Notes: generated by a model from the sequence alone, not told the origin. A stretch of DNA of 44,723 nucleotides from an uncultured Lachnospiraceae bacterium (GCA_905201915.1 CAJKQE010000010.1:1-44723); one strand, 5' to 3'; shown: positions 32,572-41,278, counted from the first letter of the stretch. Translations and numbers: made by a program.

Positions 32572-34193
32572 AATATATAAAAAAACATCTGTGGAGACTA
32601 ACTTTGCTTTCCGCAGTCAGTGCAAGTATGGCAGGAAGCTTTATTATTCTTGCATTGATATCCAGCCGCATTTTAGATGAGGTCACAGGAAAGGAAAAAA
32701 ATCGGTTATTGTTTTACTGCTTGCTGCTTGCAGGCGTGGTTATTTTACTGGGGATTTTGAATATTCTTGCCAGTCATCTGCGTATATCCATAGCCGGAAA
32801 GTTAGATATGGATATGAAAGAAACAATTTTTGATACACTGTTTCATAAGAAATATCAGGAAGTATGGCAGTATCATTCAGGAGAACTGATGAATCGCCTT
32901 ACCAGTGACATAGATGTTGTAATAACAGGCATAACAGGAATTATTCCACAAGTAGCTACCATAGCAACAAAGCTGATTTTCGGTATGGCAGTTTTATTAT
33001 GGATTGATTTTTTCTTTGCCCTGTTAATTCTGGGAATTGGAATTGCTGTTTGCTGTTTTGGGCGTCTTTACAGCAGAAAGTTTCAATATATGCATAAAGA
33101 AATGCAGGAAAAAAGCGGAAGAGTACGTTCGTTTATACAAGAATGTATAGAAAATATGATAGTGATTAAATCTTTCTCCAATGAAACGTTGATACAGGAA
33201 AAGTTAAAAAAATATCAACAGGATTACTACCATGCCAGAGTAAAACGAAATACTGTCAGCAACATAGCAAATACAGGAGCTTATGTGGCATTTACAGCGG
33301 GATATTACGGAGCTTTGGCATGGGGAGCTTTTCATATTGCCGCAGGTACTATGACGTTTGGAGCTTTGGCTGCATTTTTGCAGATTATTAATCAGATGCG
33401 GGCACCTTTTATGAATGTTTCCGGGCTGCTTCCTCAGTATTATAGTATGATTAGTTCTGCCAGCCGTCTGATGGAACTGGAAAATCTGGAAAATGAGGAA
33501 GATAAGGAAGTAGTAGAGGATTTAGGGGAATTTTATAATCAAATGGAAGAAATTGTTTTTGATCATGTATGGTTTACATATGAAAAAGAACCTGTACTTC
33601 GTGATCTCTCTGTTCGCATTTTAAAAAATTCCATGACTGCAATTATCGGTACATCAGGAAAAGGAAAAAGTACAATGATGAAGCTGATGCTGAACTTGAT
33701 ACAATGTGAAAAGGGGGAAATCTATTTTAAAACACAGGAAGGACAAGTTCCAATCGATGCGGGAACCAGAAAACTGTTTGCTTATGTACCGCAGGGAAAT
33801 ATGATATTTTCCGGTACAGTAGAAGAAAATATTGCCTTTGCATGTAAAAATGTAACAGAGGAAGAAATTATGCAAGCAGCAGAAGCGGCATGTCTGAAAG
33901 AATTAATAGAAAAGCTTCCTTACGGCTTGAAAACAATTTTAAAGGAACGTGGCAGTGGTCTTTCAGAAGGTCAAATTCAGCGACTTGCCATTGCCCGAGC
34001 AATACTCAGCGATGCTCCGATTTTATTGTTGGATGAATGTACATCTGCTTTGGATGAAGAAACAGAAAAGCAGGTCTTAAAAAATCTTCAAAAATTAAAA
34101 ACAAAAACGATTATCTGCATTTCTCACCGACCTGCAATGCCAGAAGGCTGTAATCAGGTAATACGTTTAGAAAACAAAAGACAGGTACCGTAA
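32520..34193 (+). CDS. ABC exporter (fused membrane and ATPase domains), no C39 peptidase domain
   Basis: The 557-residue half-transporter has six membrane segments (about 12-310) and an ATPase domain (about 340-557) with Walker A GTSGKGKSTMM near 377, signature LSEGQIQRLAIARAIL, and Walker B PILLLDECTSALDE near 500. The ECTSALD wording is common in peptide exporters. There is no N-terminal C39 protease, so leader removal would need a separate enzyme, possibly the S24/S26-like protein. The chosen start ATG 32520 gives a 52-base overlap with the previous gene; ATG 32508 is also possible, and ribosome sites are weak, suggesting coupled translation. Confidence 0.9.
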   Translation: MCKDSVENKKKPFAWILKYIKKHLWRLTLLSAVSASMAGSFIILALISSRILDEVTGKEKNRLLFYCLLLAGVVILLGILNILASHLRISIAGKLDMDMKETIFDTLFHKKYQEVWQYHSGELMNRLTSDIDVVITGITGIIPQVATIATKLIFGMAVLLWIDFFFALLILGIGIAVCCFGRLYSRKFQYMHKEMQEKSGRVRSFIQECIENMIVIKSFSNETLIQEKLKKYQQDYYHARVKRNTVSNIANTGAYVAFTAGYYGALAWGAFHIAAGTMTFGALAAFLQIINQMRAPFMNVSGLLPQYYSMISSASRLMELENLENEEDKEVVEDLGEFYNQMEEIVFDHVWFTYEKEPVLRDLSVRILKNSMTAIIGTSGKGKSTMMKLMLNLIQCEKGEIYFKTQEGQVPIDAGTRKLFAYVPQGNMIFSGTVEENIAFACKNVTEEEIMQAAEAACLKELIEKLPYGLKTILKERGSGLSEGQIQRLAIARAILSDAPILLLDECTSALDEETEKQVLKNLQKLKTKTIICISHRPAMPEGCNQVIRLENKRQVP

Positions 34194-34218
34194 AGAGATA
34201 ACGGTATCCTATCTTTTG
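34184..34218 (+). terminator. Possible terminator at the end of the peptide locus
   Basis: GGTACCG (34184-34190) can pair with CGGTATCC (34202-34209) with one bulge, followed by TATCTTTT. It lies between the convergent exporter and ilvN genes. Weak by eye. Confidence 0.35.
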
Positions 34219-34222
34219 TTGA

Positions 34223-34732
34223 TTAACGCTCCATCATGCTGATTGATTCAATTCCAACGCTTCCTCCGCGCACAACTTCAATGGTCTGAAATTCTTCTTT
34301 AAACAGTTTAATAACAGCATCGTTTTTTGTTGCTGTCTGGACAAATTCTAGAAGAAGACTGTCTTTCCCATAATCAATGACTCTTGCTTTGAAAGTTTCT
34401 GCAATCTGAAATACTTCTACCTTGTCAGCAGGTGTACAATTCATGACTTTTACATAGAGAATTTCTTTCATGCGGACAAAAATATCTGTGAAATCAATGA
34501 CCTTGATTACTTCTACCATACGGTTTAACTGTTTTTTTATCTGCTCAAATGTTTCATCATCGCTGACAGTTGCAATGGTCATACGAGAAACTGTAGGGTC
34601 TTCAGTGGTACCTACAGTAAGGCTATCCAGGTTGTAACATTTACCGGAAAAAAGACCGGAAATTTTAGAAAGAACACCAACCTGATTTTCTACATACAGT
34701 GAAATCCATCTTTTTTTCATTCCTTTATTCAT
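34223..34732 (-). CDS. ilvN: Acetolactate synthase small (regulatory) subunit
   Basis: This subunit gives acetolactate synthase its valine feedback control. The 169-residue protein begins with an ACT domain (WISLYVENQVGVLSKISGLF, then SLTVGTTEDPTVSRMTI) and ends with the second ACT-like domain (VIDYGKDSLLLEFV, VVRGGSVGIESISM). It follows ilvB by 12 bases with GGAGGAG in the gap, so the two are co-transcribed and made together. Confidence 0.96.
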   Translation of the reverse strand: MNKGMKKRWISLYVENQVGVLSKISGLFSGKCYNLDSLTVGTTEDPTVSRMTIATVSDDETFEQIKKQLNRMVEVIKVIDFTDIFVRMKEILYVKVMNCTPADKVEVFQIAETFKARVIDYGKDSLLLEFVQTATKNDAVIKLFKEEFQTIEVVRGGSVGIESISMMER

Positions 34733-34744
34733 GCTTGGCTCCTC

Positions 34745-36463
34745 CTAACAGTCCATAATCATATCTTCTAAAGTTCCTCCTGGCTTAATCATTGGATACA
34801 CCATTTCTTCGGGATCAATGATAAATTCAATGATTGTAGGAGTCTTTGTATTTTTCTTTGCTTCCTCAAAGGCAGCAGCAATTTCTTCTTTTTTTGTAAC
34901 ACGGATACCTTTTGCACCGTAACTCTCTGCCAGTTTTATAAAATCAGGAGTATATTCCGGGAATTCAGCACCTTCTGTGCGGCGGGACAGTGCGCCTGCT
35001 CTTAAATTAGTCATACTATAACGTTTTCCATAGAAAAGTTTTTGCCATTGGCGAACCATACCTAAATATTCATTATTAAAAATGCAGGAAATAATCGGAA
35101 GCTCCTCTAAAACAGCAGTGGCCATTTCCTGAATGTTCATCTGCATGCCTCCATCTCCGGAGATAGAAATAACAGGAACATCAGGGTTTCCGATTTTTGC
35201 ACCGATTGCACCTGGAAGCCCGTATCCCATAGTTCCCAGACCACCGGACATAACCAGACGTTTTTTCTCTGTAATATCAGCATATTGGGAAACTAACATC
35301 TGATGCTGTCCTACGTCTGTCACCAAAATACATTCTTCAAACTGCTGATTAATTTCTGAAATAATATCAAGAGGGCTCATAAGTGGACGGTTTTTCATAG
35401 TCAGAGGATGTTCTTCCTGCCAATTATGAATTTCATCCAACCATTTTTGGGTATCTTGTGCTTCTACATACTCATCCATTTTTATAAGAGCTTCTTTTGC
35501 ATCTGCTACAATAGGAATATCAACGTGAATATTTCTGGAAATAGAAGCAGTATCAATATCTATGTGAATAATCTGTGCATTTGGAGCAAAAGCATGGAGT
35601 TTACCTGTGATGCGGTCATTAAATCGTGTTCCAATGGAGAATAAGACATCACAGTTACTTACAGCCATATTGGCAGCATAAGCTCCGTGCATACCGAGGT
35701 TACCAATAAAGTAAGGGCTTTTCGTAGAAATTGCACCACGTCCCATAATGGTTGTTACAACTGGAATTTGCGTTTTTTCTACTACTTTTGTAAAAATTTC
35801 ATTTGCCCTTGCAATATTTACACCACCGCCTGCCAGAAACAGAGGTCTTTTAGCCTTTTGAAGTATTTTTAAGGCACGTTTTAACTGACCGATATGAACG
35901 CTGGTATTTGGTTTGTATCCTCGGATATTTACAGATTTTGGATATTCAGGGTTTCCAAGCTCAGCCATAACATCCTTTGGAAGATCAATGAGAACCGGAC
36001 CAGGTCGTCCTGTTCGTGCAATATAAAAGGCTTCTTTAATAATACGCCCTAAATCTTCACGTTTTTGAACAGTAATACCATATTTGGTAATACTTCTGGT
36101 AATGCCTACAATGTCAACTTCCTGAAAGGCATCATTTCCAATCAGATGTCTTGCCACCTGTCCGGTAAAACATACCAGAGGAACGCTGTCATAATTTGCA
36201 GTTGCAAGACCTGTGACCAGATTAGTTGCTCCCGGGCCGCTGGTTACCAGACAAACCCCTACTTTTCCAGTGGTTCTTGCATAAGCATCTGCTTCATGCA
36301 CCAGAGCCTGTTCATGTCTTGGCAGGATAATATCGATGCTGCTTTGTTTATACAATTCGTCACTAATATCAATAGTACATGCTCCGGGATAACCGAAAAG
36401 TACATCTACACCTTCTTCTTTTAATGCTTTGACTAATAATTTGTTTCCGGATATTTGTTTCAT
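34745..36463 (-). CDS. ilvB: Acetolactate synthase large (catalytic) subunit
   Basis: This thiamine diphosphate enzyme condenses pyruvate (or pyruvate and 2-oxobutyrate) in the first common step of branched-chain amino acid synthesis. The 572-residue protein has the activating Glu in LPRHEQALVHEADAYA, CLVTSGPGATNLVTGLA, the FAD-domain LAGGGVNIARANE, and the ThDP/metal motif GDGGMQMN...NNEYLGMVRQWQ. ATG 36463 follows AAGGAGG by 10 bases; GTG 36469 in frame is an alternative with tighter spacing. A terminator-containing leader lies upstream. Confidence 0.97.
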   Translation of the reverse strand: MKQISGNKLLVKALKEEGVDVLFGYPGACTIDISDELYKQSSIDIILPRHEQALVHEADAYARTTGKVGVCLVTSGPGATNLVTGLATANYDSVPLVCFTGQVARHLIGNDAFQEVDIVGITRSITKYGITVQKREDLGRIIKEAFYIARTGRPGPVLIDLPKDVMAELGNPEYPKSVNIRGYKPNTSVHIGQLKRALKILQKAKRPLFLAGGGVNIARANEIFTKVVEKTQIPVVTTIMGRGAISTKSPYFIGNLGMHGAYAANMAVSNCDVLFSIGTRFNDRITGKLHAFAPNAQIIHIDIDTASISRNIHVDIPIVADAKEALIKMDEYVEAQDTQKWLDEIHNWQEEHPLTMKNRPLMSPLDIISEINQQFEECILVTDVGQHQMLVSQYADITEKKRLVMSGGLGTMGYGLPGAIGAKIGNPDVPVISISGDGGMQMNIQEMATAVLEELPIISCIFNNEYLGMVRQWQKLFYGKRYSMTNLRAGALSRRTEGAEFPEYTPDFIKLAESYGAKGIRVTKKEEIAAAFEEAKKNTKTPTIIEFIIDPEEMVYPMIKPGGTLEDMIMDC

Positions 36464-36495
36464 ATACACGTTGCCTCCTTACGATTTTTTATAGC

Positions 36496-36526
36496 AAAAA
36501 CGCCCCAAGCCGGATTGCTTAGGGCG
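36496..36526 (-). terminator. Intrinsic terminator in the ilvB leader (probable attenuator)
   Basis: Read on the - strand, CGCCCTAAGC and GCTTGGGGCG form a 10-base stem (one T-G pair) with a 6-base loop, followed by TTTTT. It lies between the promoter at 36591-36620 and the ilvB ribosome site, so full-length transcription needs read-through. I found no T-box motif and no clear Leu/Ile/Val-rich leader peptide. Confidence 0.8.
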
Positions 36527-36590
36527 AAGATATCGTTTATCCTTTTCCTGTCACTGTATTTTATTACTATAATTTGTTAAAGTTGTTTGT

Positions 36591-36620
36591 ATTATAGTAG
36601 ATGGACTTGTTATTTGTCAA
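36591..36620 (-). promoter_or_regulatory. Promoter for ilvBN
   Basis: On the - strand TTGACA (36620-36615) and TATAAT (36596-36591), both perfect consensus, are spaced 18 bases. The transcript would start near 36584, about 120 bases before ilvB. Confidence 0.8.
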
Positions 36621-36640
36621 CTATTTTCCGATAAAAAAAT

Positions 36641-36669
36641 TTGACAAACATGATTTCTGATGGTATAAT
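36641..36669 (+). promoter_or_regulatory. Consensus promoter for the FUSC-like gene
   Basis: TTGACA (36641-36646) and TATAAT (36664-36669) match consensus exactly with a 17-base spacer and a TGG extended -10. It diverges from the ilvBN promoter with only about 20 bases between the two -35 boxes. Confidence 0.85.
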
Positions 36670-36715
36670 GCCTCCCCGCTAAGTAAAATTATATAGGAAG
36701 GACGGGAGTCATTTT

Positions 36716-37771
36716 ATGACAATTTATGAAGAATTACAGCTCAATCAGGCAGGTTCCAAAACGGTAATTAAAAGTTCTCTGACCGGTAAGGAAAAATGGA
36801 GACATACAGCAATTTATTTGTTTAAGATTTTTATTACTATGGTATTCTGCATGGCGTTTGTAATTGGTTACAGTAAAATTTTCGGTGATGCAAATAGTGT
36901 TGTAGGTGTTGTGATTTTATTGTGCATCATGGTGTTCCGATTTGCAGATTTTGGTATTTATACCCCTCACGGTCTTAGTTCCCTTTTCATTATTTTTGCT
37001 ATTTTAGCTTTTGGGCCAAGACTGGCAAATAGGGGTGGTCTTTTTACAGAATTACTTGTAAACTTATTATGTATTTTTATTCTAATGCTTTTAGGTTGCC
37101 ATAATGTTATTATGGGAAACCATTCTACTTTAGTTTTAGGTTATTTACTTTTGTATGGTTATGATGTTACAGGTAAAATGTATGTTTTACGCCTTGCAGG
37201 TCTTGCTGTAGGAGCAATACTTACAGGAATTGTATTTTATCGCAATCATAAACATGTTACTTACAAACGAAACTGGAAGAATCTCCTTCGTGAATTTGAT
37301 TTACATTCTATGAGAACCAGATGGCAGCTTTCTGTCACATTTGGAGTATCTACAGTTATTCTTTTAGCGGGTTTGTTACATATTCCAAGAGCCATGTGGG
37401 CAGGAATTGCCGCAATGTCTGTCATTCTTCCTTTTCATGAGGATATAAAGACCAGAGTAAAAGGCAGAATTCCGGGAAATCTGGCAGGTGGAATTGTATT
37501 CTTATTGGTTTATCCGATTTTGCCGGAAGCTTTTTATCCTTATATTGGTGTAGTGGGTGGAATTGGTGTTGGTCTTTCAGCAACTTACGGTTGGCAGGCA
37601 GTGTTCAACTCTTTTGGAGCTATGGCAATTGCTGTAAGTATTTTAGGAGTTCCGGGAGCTGTATTTTTCCGAATTTTTAACAATATTTTGGGCGCTGTAT
37701 ATGGATTACTTTTTAATCGTTTATTCCAATATTCTGTTTCAAAAATCGGTGAACCTGCCATACAGGATTAA
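36716..37771 (+). CDS. FUSC-like integral membrane protein (putative aromatic acid exporter family)
   Basis: The substrate is unknown. The 351-residue protein has two blocks of membrane segments: about 30-165 and about 205-335, joined by a basic cytosolic stretch (NHKHVTYKRNWKNLLREFDL). The second block carries HIPRAMWAGIAAMSVILPFH, DIKTRVKGRIPGNLAGGIVF, typical of FUSC/ArAE-type proteins, where the arginine-rich loop is conserved. ATG 36716 has AGGAAGGACGGGAG upstream, and a consensus promoter precedes it, so strong expression is expected. The function is inferred from fold pattern only. Confidence 0.75.
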   Translation: MTIYEELQLNQAGSKTVIKSSLTGKEKWRHTAIYLFKIFITMVFCMAFVIGYSKIFGDANSVVGVVILLCIMVFRFADFGIYTPHGLSSLFIIFAILAFGPRLANRGGLFTELLVNLLCIFILMLLGCHNVIMGNHSTLVLGYLLLYGYDVTGKMYVLRLAGLAVGAILTGIVFYRNHKHVTYKRNWKNLLREFDLHSMRTRWQLSVTFGVSTVILLAGLLHIPRAMWAGIAAMSVILPFHEDIKTRVKGRIPGNLAGGIVFLLVYPILPEAFYPYIGVVGGIGVGLSATYGWQAVFNSFGAMAIAVSILGVPGAVFFRIFNNILGAVYGLLFNRLFQYSVSKIGEPAIQD

Positions 37772-37778
37772 AAAGCCG

Positions 37779-37807
37779 TTGACAAGGTGAAACAGCAAAG
37801 CTAAAAT
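37779..37807 (+). promoter_or_regulatory. Promoter of the Dabb-domain gene
   Basis: TTGACA (37779-37784) and TAAAAT (37802-37807) have 17-base spacing. An inverted repeat CCGTTGA (37776-37782) / TCAACGG (37818-37824) flanks the promoter and the expected start point and could be an operator or chance. Confidence 0.65.
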
Positions 37808-37845
37808 AAATTTATATTCAACGGTTATAAGGAGGAAAATACATT

Positions 37846-38145
37846 ATGGTACATCATATTGTTATGTGGAAATTCAAACCGGAAATTCAGGAGTCTGAAA
37901 AACCGGCACTTAAAAAAGCAATGGCTGAGAATTTAAAGAGTTTAGTAGGAAAAGTACCGGGACTTCTGACAGTAGAATTTGTAGAAGAACCATTATCATC
38001 CAGCACACATGATATGGCGCTGGTGACAACTCTTGAAAAAGCAGAAGATGTAGCTGTATACGGATCACATCCAGAACATGTAAAGGTAGCGGATACTTAT
38101 GTTCGCCCTTATGTAACAGAGAGAGCATGTTTAGATTATGAATAA
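37846..38145 (+). CDS. Dabb (stress-responsive alpha/beta barrel) domain protein
   Basis: The 99-residue protein is a ferredoxin-like dimeric alpha/beta barrel of the Dabb family. The N-terminus MVHHIVMWKFKPEI, the middle LLTVEFVEEPLSSSTHDMAL and the end YGSHPEHVKVADTYVRPYVT match the family pattern, including the conserved His-Pro near the C-terminus. Members act in varied roles, often stress-linked or unknown, so no reaction is assigned. AAGGAGG lies 10 or so bases before ATG 37846. It has its own promoter and terminator and therefore appears monocistronic. Confidence 0.88.
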   Translation: MVHHIVMWKFKPEIQESEKPALKKAMAENLKSLVGKVPGLLTVEFVEEPLSSSTHDMALVTTLEKAEDVAVYGSHPEHVKVADTYVRPYVTERACLDYE

Positions 38146-38174
38146 AAAAGTCAGGTGATTGTGACTTTGGCTAA

Positions 38175-38209
38175 GGAGGCTAATCCGTAAATGGTTAGTC
38201 TCTTTTTTT
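38175..38209 (+). terminator. Terminator after the Dabb gene
   Basis: GAGGCTAA and TTAGTCTC (one G-T pair), with further CC/GG pairing in the loop, are followed by seven T. Confidence 0.75.
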
Positions 38210-38231
38210 GTTATTTCTATTTTGAAAAGTG

Positions 38232-38260
38232 ATGCGGCGTTGTCTTATTTATGATATAAT
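38232..38260 (+). promoter_or_regulatory. Possible extended -10 promoter upstream of 38325
   Basis: TATAAT at 38255-38260 is preceded by TGA (extended -10). The -35 region is poor. The start would give a leader of about 55 bases. Confidence 0.4.
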
Positions 38261-38324
38261 TTTTTTATCACAAAATCATAGAAAATGAAAAGTTGCAAAA
38301 TAATCAGAAAGGAGATTTAACTAT

Positions 38325-38534
38325 ATGGATTATTGGTGGATTGTTTTCTTATATATTCTTAGTATTATGATGATTGCTAAACCGGAAATACTTTGGAAAA
38401 TTGAACATTTTCTCACAGTAAAAAATGGTGAACCTTCTGATTGGTATATTGCTTTTATGAGAACAGGAGGTACTTTTCTTCTAATAGCAGCTATTTTTTG
38501 TACGATTTTTGCGATACTTTCAATGGTGAAATAA
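38325..38534 (+). CDS. Small two-segment membrane protein (DUF6199-like)
   Basis: The 69-residue protein has two membrane segments (about 3-18 and 45-67) joined by a short loop with WKIEHFLTVKNGEPSDWYIA. The LTVKNGEPSDWY pattern resembles the small DUF6199-type proteins of Firmicutes, whose function is unknown. AAAGGAG lies 9 bases before ATG 38325. It precedes another membrane protein gene by 25 bases. Confidence 0.7.
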   Translation: MDYWWIVFLYILSIMMIAKPEILWKIEHFLTVKNGEPSDWYIAFMRTGGTFLLIAAIFCTIFAILSMVK

Positions 38535-38559
38535 CCCTGTTCATTTTAGGAGGTAGAAT

Positions 38560-39087
38560 ATGAATAAAGGTGTGAAAAGAATTGTCGGAATATCTATTGG
38601 CTTACTATTATGGGGGTTCTTTTTTATTCAAGAGGAATTTGCTTTTTATGGAATTTATTCTTTAATAAGTTATGAAATTCATGAATTAAGTTCTGCAATC
38701 CCTCTGATTTGTATACTTGCCACTATTATCTGGATTATTGCCATAATAAAGAAAATCATTCAGAAAAAAGCATGTGTGGGCGATAAATGGTTTGCAGTGT
38801 TGCTTGTTATCCTATTACTTTTACAAATGGGAGGTTTTCATGCACAAGGTCAGAATTCCGTAGCTATAGTGCCTGTAACTGTGGAGAGTATTAATCCTGA
38901 AAATAGTACAATTACAGTCATAAATACACAAGGTGATATAAAAATGGAAATTGAGTTATATGCTCCGGATTTCTTTATGAATATGGTTGAAGTTAATAGT
39001 AAAGAATATTTGGCTACATATATGTATGATAAGAGTAATCCAAAGAAAGGAAAATTGGCGGAACTTGTTTTAATTCAATCTGAATAA
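38560..39087 (+). CDS. Hypothetical membrane protein
   Basis: I do not recognise this protein. The 175-residue sequence has three hydrophobic segments (about 8-25, 45-65 and 77-92), then a C-terminal soluble part (about 95-175) rich in beta strands (VPVTVESINPENSTITVINT, then GDIKMEIELYAPDF). The C-terminal part is predicted outside if the N-terminus is inside. TAGGAGG lies 9 bases upstream of ATG 38560. It is probably transcribed with the small membrane protein before it. Confidence 0.7.
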   Translation: MNKGVKRIVGISIGLLLWGFFFIQEEFAFYGIYSLISYEIHELSSAIPLICILATIIWIIAIIKKIIQKKACVGDKWFAVLLVILLLLQMGGFHAQGQNSVAIVPVTVESINPENSTITVINTQGDIKMEIELYAPDFFMNMVEVNSKEYLATYMYDKSNPKKGKLAELVLIQSE

Positions 39088-39164
39088 AGTTTAGATAATA
39101 TTGATTTTACAGTAAGTTGATAATTTTTATAATGTGAATTTTATAAAAAATCCTGATAGACAGA

Positions 39165-39192
39165 TGACGTATTCTTCATCCTATGCTATAAT
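39165..39192 (+). promoter_or_regulatory. Promoter of the helD-like gene
   Basis: TATAAT (39187-39192) with TGC before it (extended -10) and a TGACGT-like -35 at 39165-39170 (16-base spacing) lie about 40 bases before ATG 39230. Confidence 0.5.
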
Positions 39193-39229
39193 AATATCTT
39201 TGATAAAATTAAAGTTATGGAGAATATCT

Positions 39230-41278
39230 ATGAGTCAGGGAACGGAATTTTTAACGCTTATTAACGAAAAACTGAAACATAAAATTCAAGAAGTTAATCA
39301 TGCACTTTCTGAAGGACAAAAAGAAATAGAAAGCATGCATACCTATTATTGGGACAATTATACAGAGATGGACCAATATGGGTATGAAAATTTTGATAAC
39401 CAGCAAGCGCTTTTTCAACAAGTAAATGCTAATCAAGAGCAGTTTGCTTATCGCCAACGTCTGGAGAAAATGATAGACTCTCCTTTTTTCGGAAGAGTTG
39501 ATTTCTGTTATGAAGGGGAAGAAGAACCGGAGCAGTTTTATATCGGAATTGGAAATTTTTCTGAAAAGACAGGACATGTTCCTTTGATTTATGATTGGAG
39601 AGCGCCGGTAAGCGGTTTATTTTATGACTATGACAAAGGTACTGCCAGTTATACCGCACCGGCAGGTATTTTACATGGAGAAATCACTTCTAAATGGCAG
39701 TACAAAATTCGCCATGGAAAAATGATTTATGAATTTGAAAGTGATGTAAAGATTGATGATGATATTTTAAAAGCTGAATTAGGAAGTAACGGAGATGTGC
39801 AGCTTAAAAATATTGTACGAACCATTCAGAAAGAACAAAATGCCATTATTCGAAATACAAAAGATAAAATTATGGTCATTCAGGGAGCAGCAGGAAGTGG
39901 GAAGACATCCGTAGCACTTCATCGTATTGCTTATCTTTTATACCATGACAGGGAACATTTAAAATCTTCTAATATTTTAGTCTTATCTCCCAACAGTGTT
40001 TTTTCTGATTATATTTCTCACATTCTTCCTGAACTGGGAGAAGAAAATATTCAAGAAATGAGTTTCGATTTATATGCCTATAAAGAGTTAAAGCCCTTTG
40101 TTTATGACTGTGAAGACCGATATCATCAGATTGAAAGAGAGCTTGCTTTTGCAGACGAACAGCAGATAAAAAGAATGCGCTGGAAACAGTCAAAAGATTT
40201 TCTTGATGAAGTGGAAGCTTTTCTTTTAGAATTAGAAGACGAGCTTATGAATTTCCAGACCATAGAATACAAAGGATTTGAGAAAACAGAACAGGAGATT
40301 TTAAATTTATTTTATTTCAAATTTCAGGATATTCCGCTTCTTTCCAGAATGGAAGCAGTGCTGGAATATTTTATAGACGAATATGAAACCTTAAAAGACT
40401 GTACTTTACCGGAAGAAGAACGGGATATGCTTTACGGGAAATTCATGAAAATGTACGAAACAAAAGATTTGTATGTTTTATATAACCGCTTTTTAAAATC
40501 CTTTGGTTTCACTCCCCTGCCATACTGTTCTTATGAAAAACGATTATTGCCTTATGAAGATGTATATCCCATGCTTTATTTAAAATATCGCCTGTTTTCT
40601 TCCACACAGCAAAAAACAGTGAAGCATTTGGTTATTGATGAAATGCAGGATTATTCTTATTTGCAGTATATCATTTTAAAAGAACTGTTTCATTGTCCAA
40701 TGACGATTTTAGGTGACAAAGCACAGACTATGGAAGCAGAAGTGCAGGATGTATTAGAATTTTTACCGGAAATTTATGGAAAACAGATACGTGTTATTTA
40801 TATGAATAAAAGCTACCGCAATACAGTGGAAATCGCATCTTATGCGAACAAAATTACCAATGTACAGGGGGTAGAATTATTTGAGCGTCATGGAAGACCT
40901 GTAGAAGAAAAGACTTTTTCTGCTCTGACAGAGATGCTGGATGAATCGCTGAAAAACTTAAAGCTTCAGGAAAACGAATATGAAACGGCAGCGGTCATTA
41001 CCACCACAGAGGAAGCGGCTGTTTTTGCCTATCAATATTTAAAAGAGAAATTTCCTCAGACTTTTTATATTGATAAAGATAGCTCTACATTTCAAAAAGG
41101 ACTTACGGTCACTACTTTTTATCTGGCAAAGGGTTTGGAATTTGATCAGGTATTTGGAATTTCCGGGAAAAGAAATACGCCGCTTCTGAAACAGGCAGGG
41201 TATATTTGTGCCACCAGAGCATTGCACGAATTGTATATGTACCAATGGGAGGAAGAAAGCCATGATAAGAGAAATTGA
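39230..41278 (+). CDS. helD: HelD-like UvrD/Rep-family ATPase (RNA polymerase recycling factor)
   Basis: HelD binds stalled RNA polymerase and strips it from DNA using ATP. The start is ATG 39230 behind TGGAG; the frame is open to 39134 but that part overlaps the promoter. The 682-residue protein has an N-terminal coiled coil (about 1-75), the HelD signature VPLIYDWRAPVSGLFYDY near 125, Walker A VIQGAAGSGKTSVALHRIAY near 220, VIDEMQDYSYLQY (Walker B) near 470, and helicase motifs near the C-terminus (TVTTFYLAKGLEFDQV). The 3' end overlaps the YkgJ gene by 17 bases. Confidence 0.9.
   Translation: MSQGTEFLTLINEKLKHKIQEVNHALSEGQKEIESMHTYYWDNYTEMDQYGYENFDNQQALFQQVNANQEQFAYRQRLEKMIDSPFFGRVDFCYEGEEEPEQFYIGIGNFSEKTGHVPLIYDWRAPVSGLFYDYDKGTASYTAPAGILHGEITSKWQYKIRHGKMIYEFESDVKIDDDILKAELGSNGDVQLKNIVRTIQKEQNAIIRNTKDKIMVIQGAAGSGKTSVALHRIAYLLYHDREHLKSSNILVLSPNSVFSDYISHILPELGEENIQEMSFDLYAYKELKPFVYDCEDRYHQIERELAFADEQQIKRMRWKQSKDFLDEVEAFLLELEDELMNFQTIEYKGFEKTEQEILNLFYFKFQDIPLLSRMEAVLEYFIDEYETLKDCTLPEEERDMLYGKFMKMYETKDLYVLYNRFLKSFGFTPLPYCSYEKRLLPYEDVYPMLYLKYRLFSSTQQKTVKHLVIDEMQDYSYLQYIILKELFHCPMTILGDKAQTMEAEVQDVLEFLPEIYGKQIRVIYMNKSYRNTVEIASYANKITNVQGVELFERHGRPVEEKTFSALTEMLDESLKNLKLQENEYETAAVITTTEEAAVFAYQYLKEKFPQTFYIDKDSSTFQKGLTVTTFYLAKGLEFDQVFGISGKRNTPLLKQAGYICATRALHELYMYQWEEESHDKRN

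Noticed and set aside
29941..34193. Lasso-peptide cluster
   Set aside because: PqqD-like and HPr-kinase-like genes fit, but there is no asparagine-synthetase-like cyclase and no transglutaminase-like leader protease in the window.
36464..36590. T-box riboswitch in the ilvB leader
   Set aside because: The leader is only about 120 bases and I see no T-box consensus (AGGGTGG..ACC..G) or specifier arrangement.
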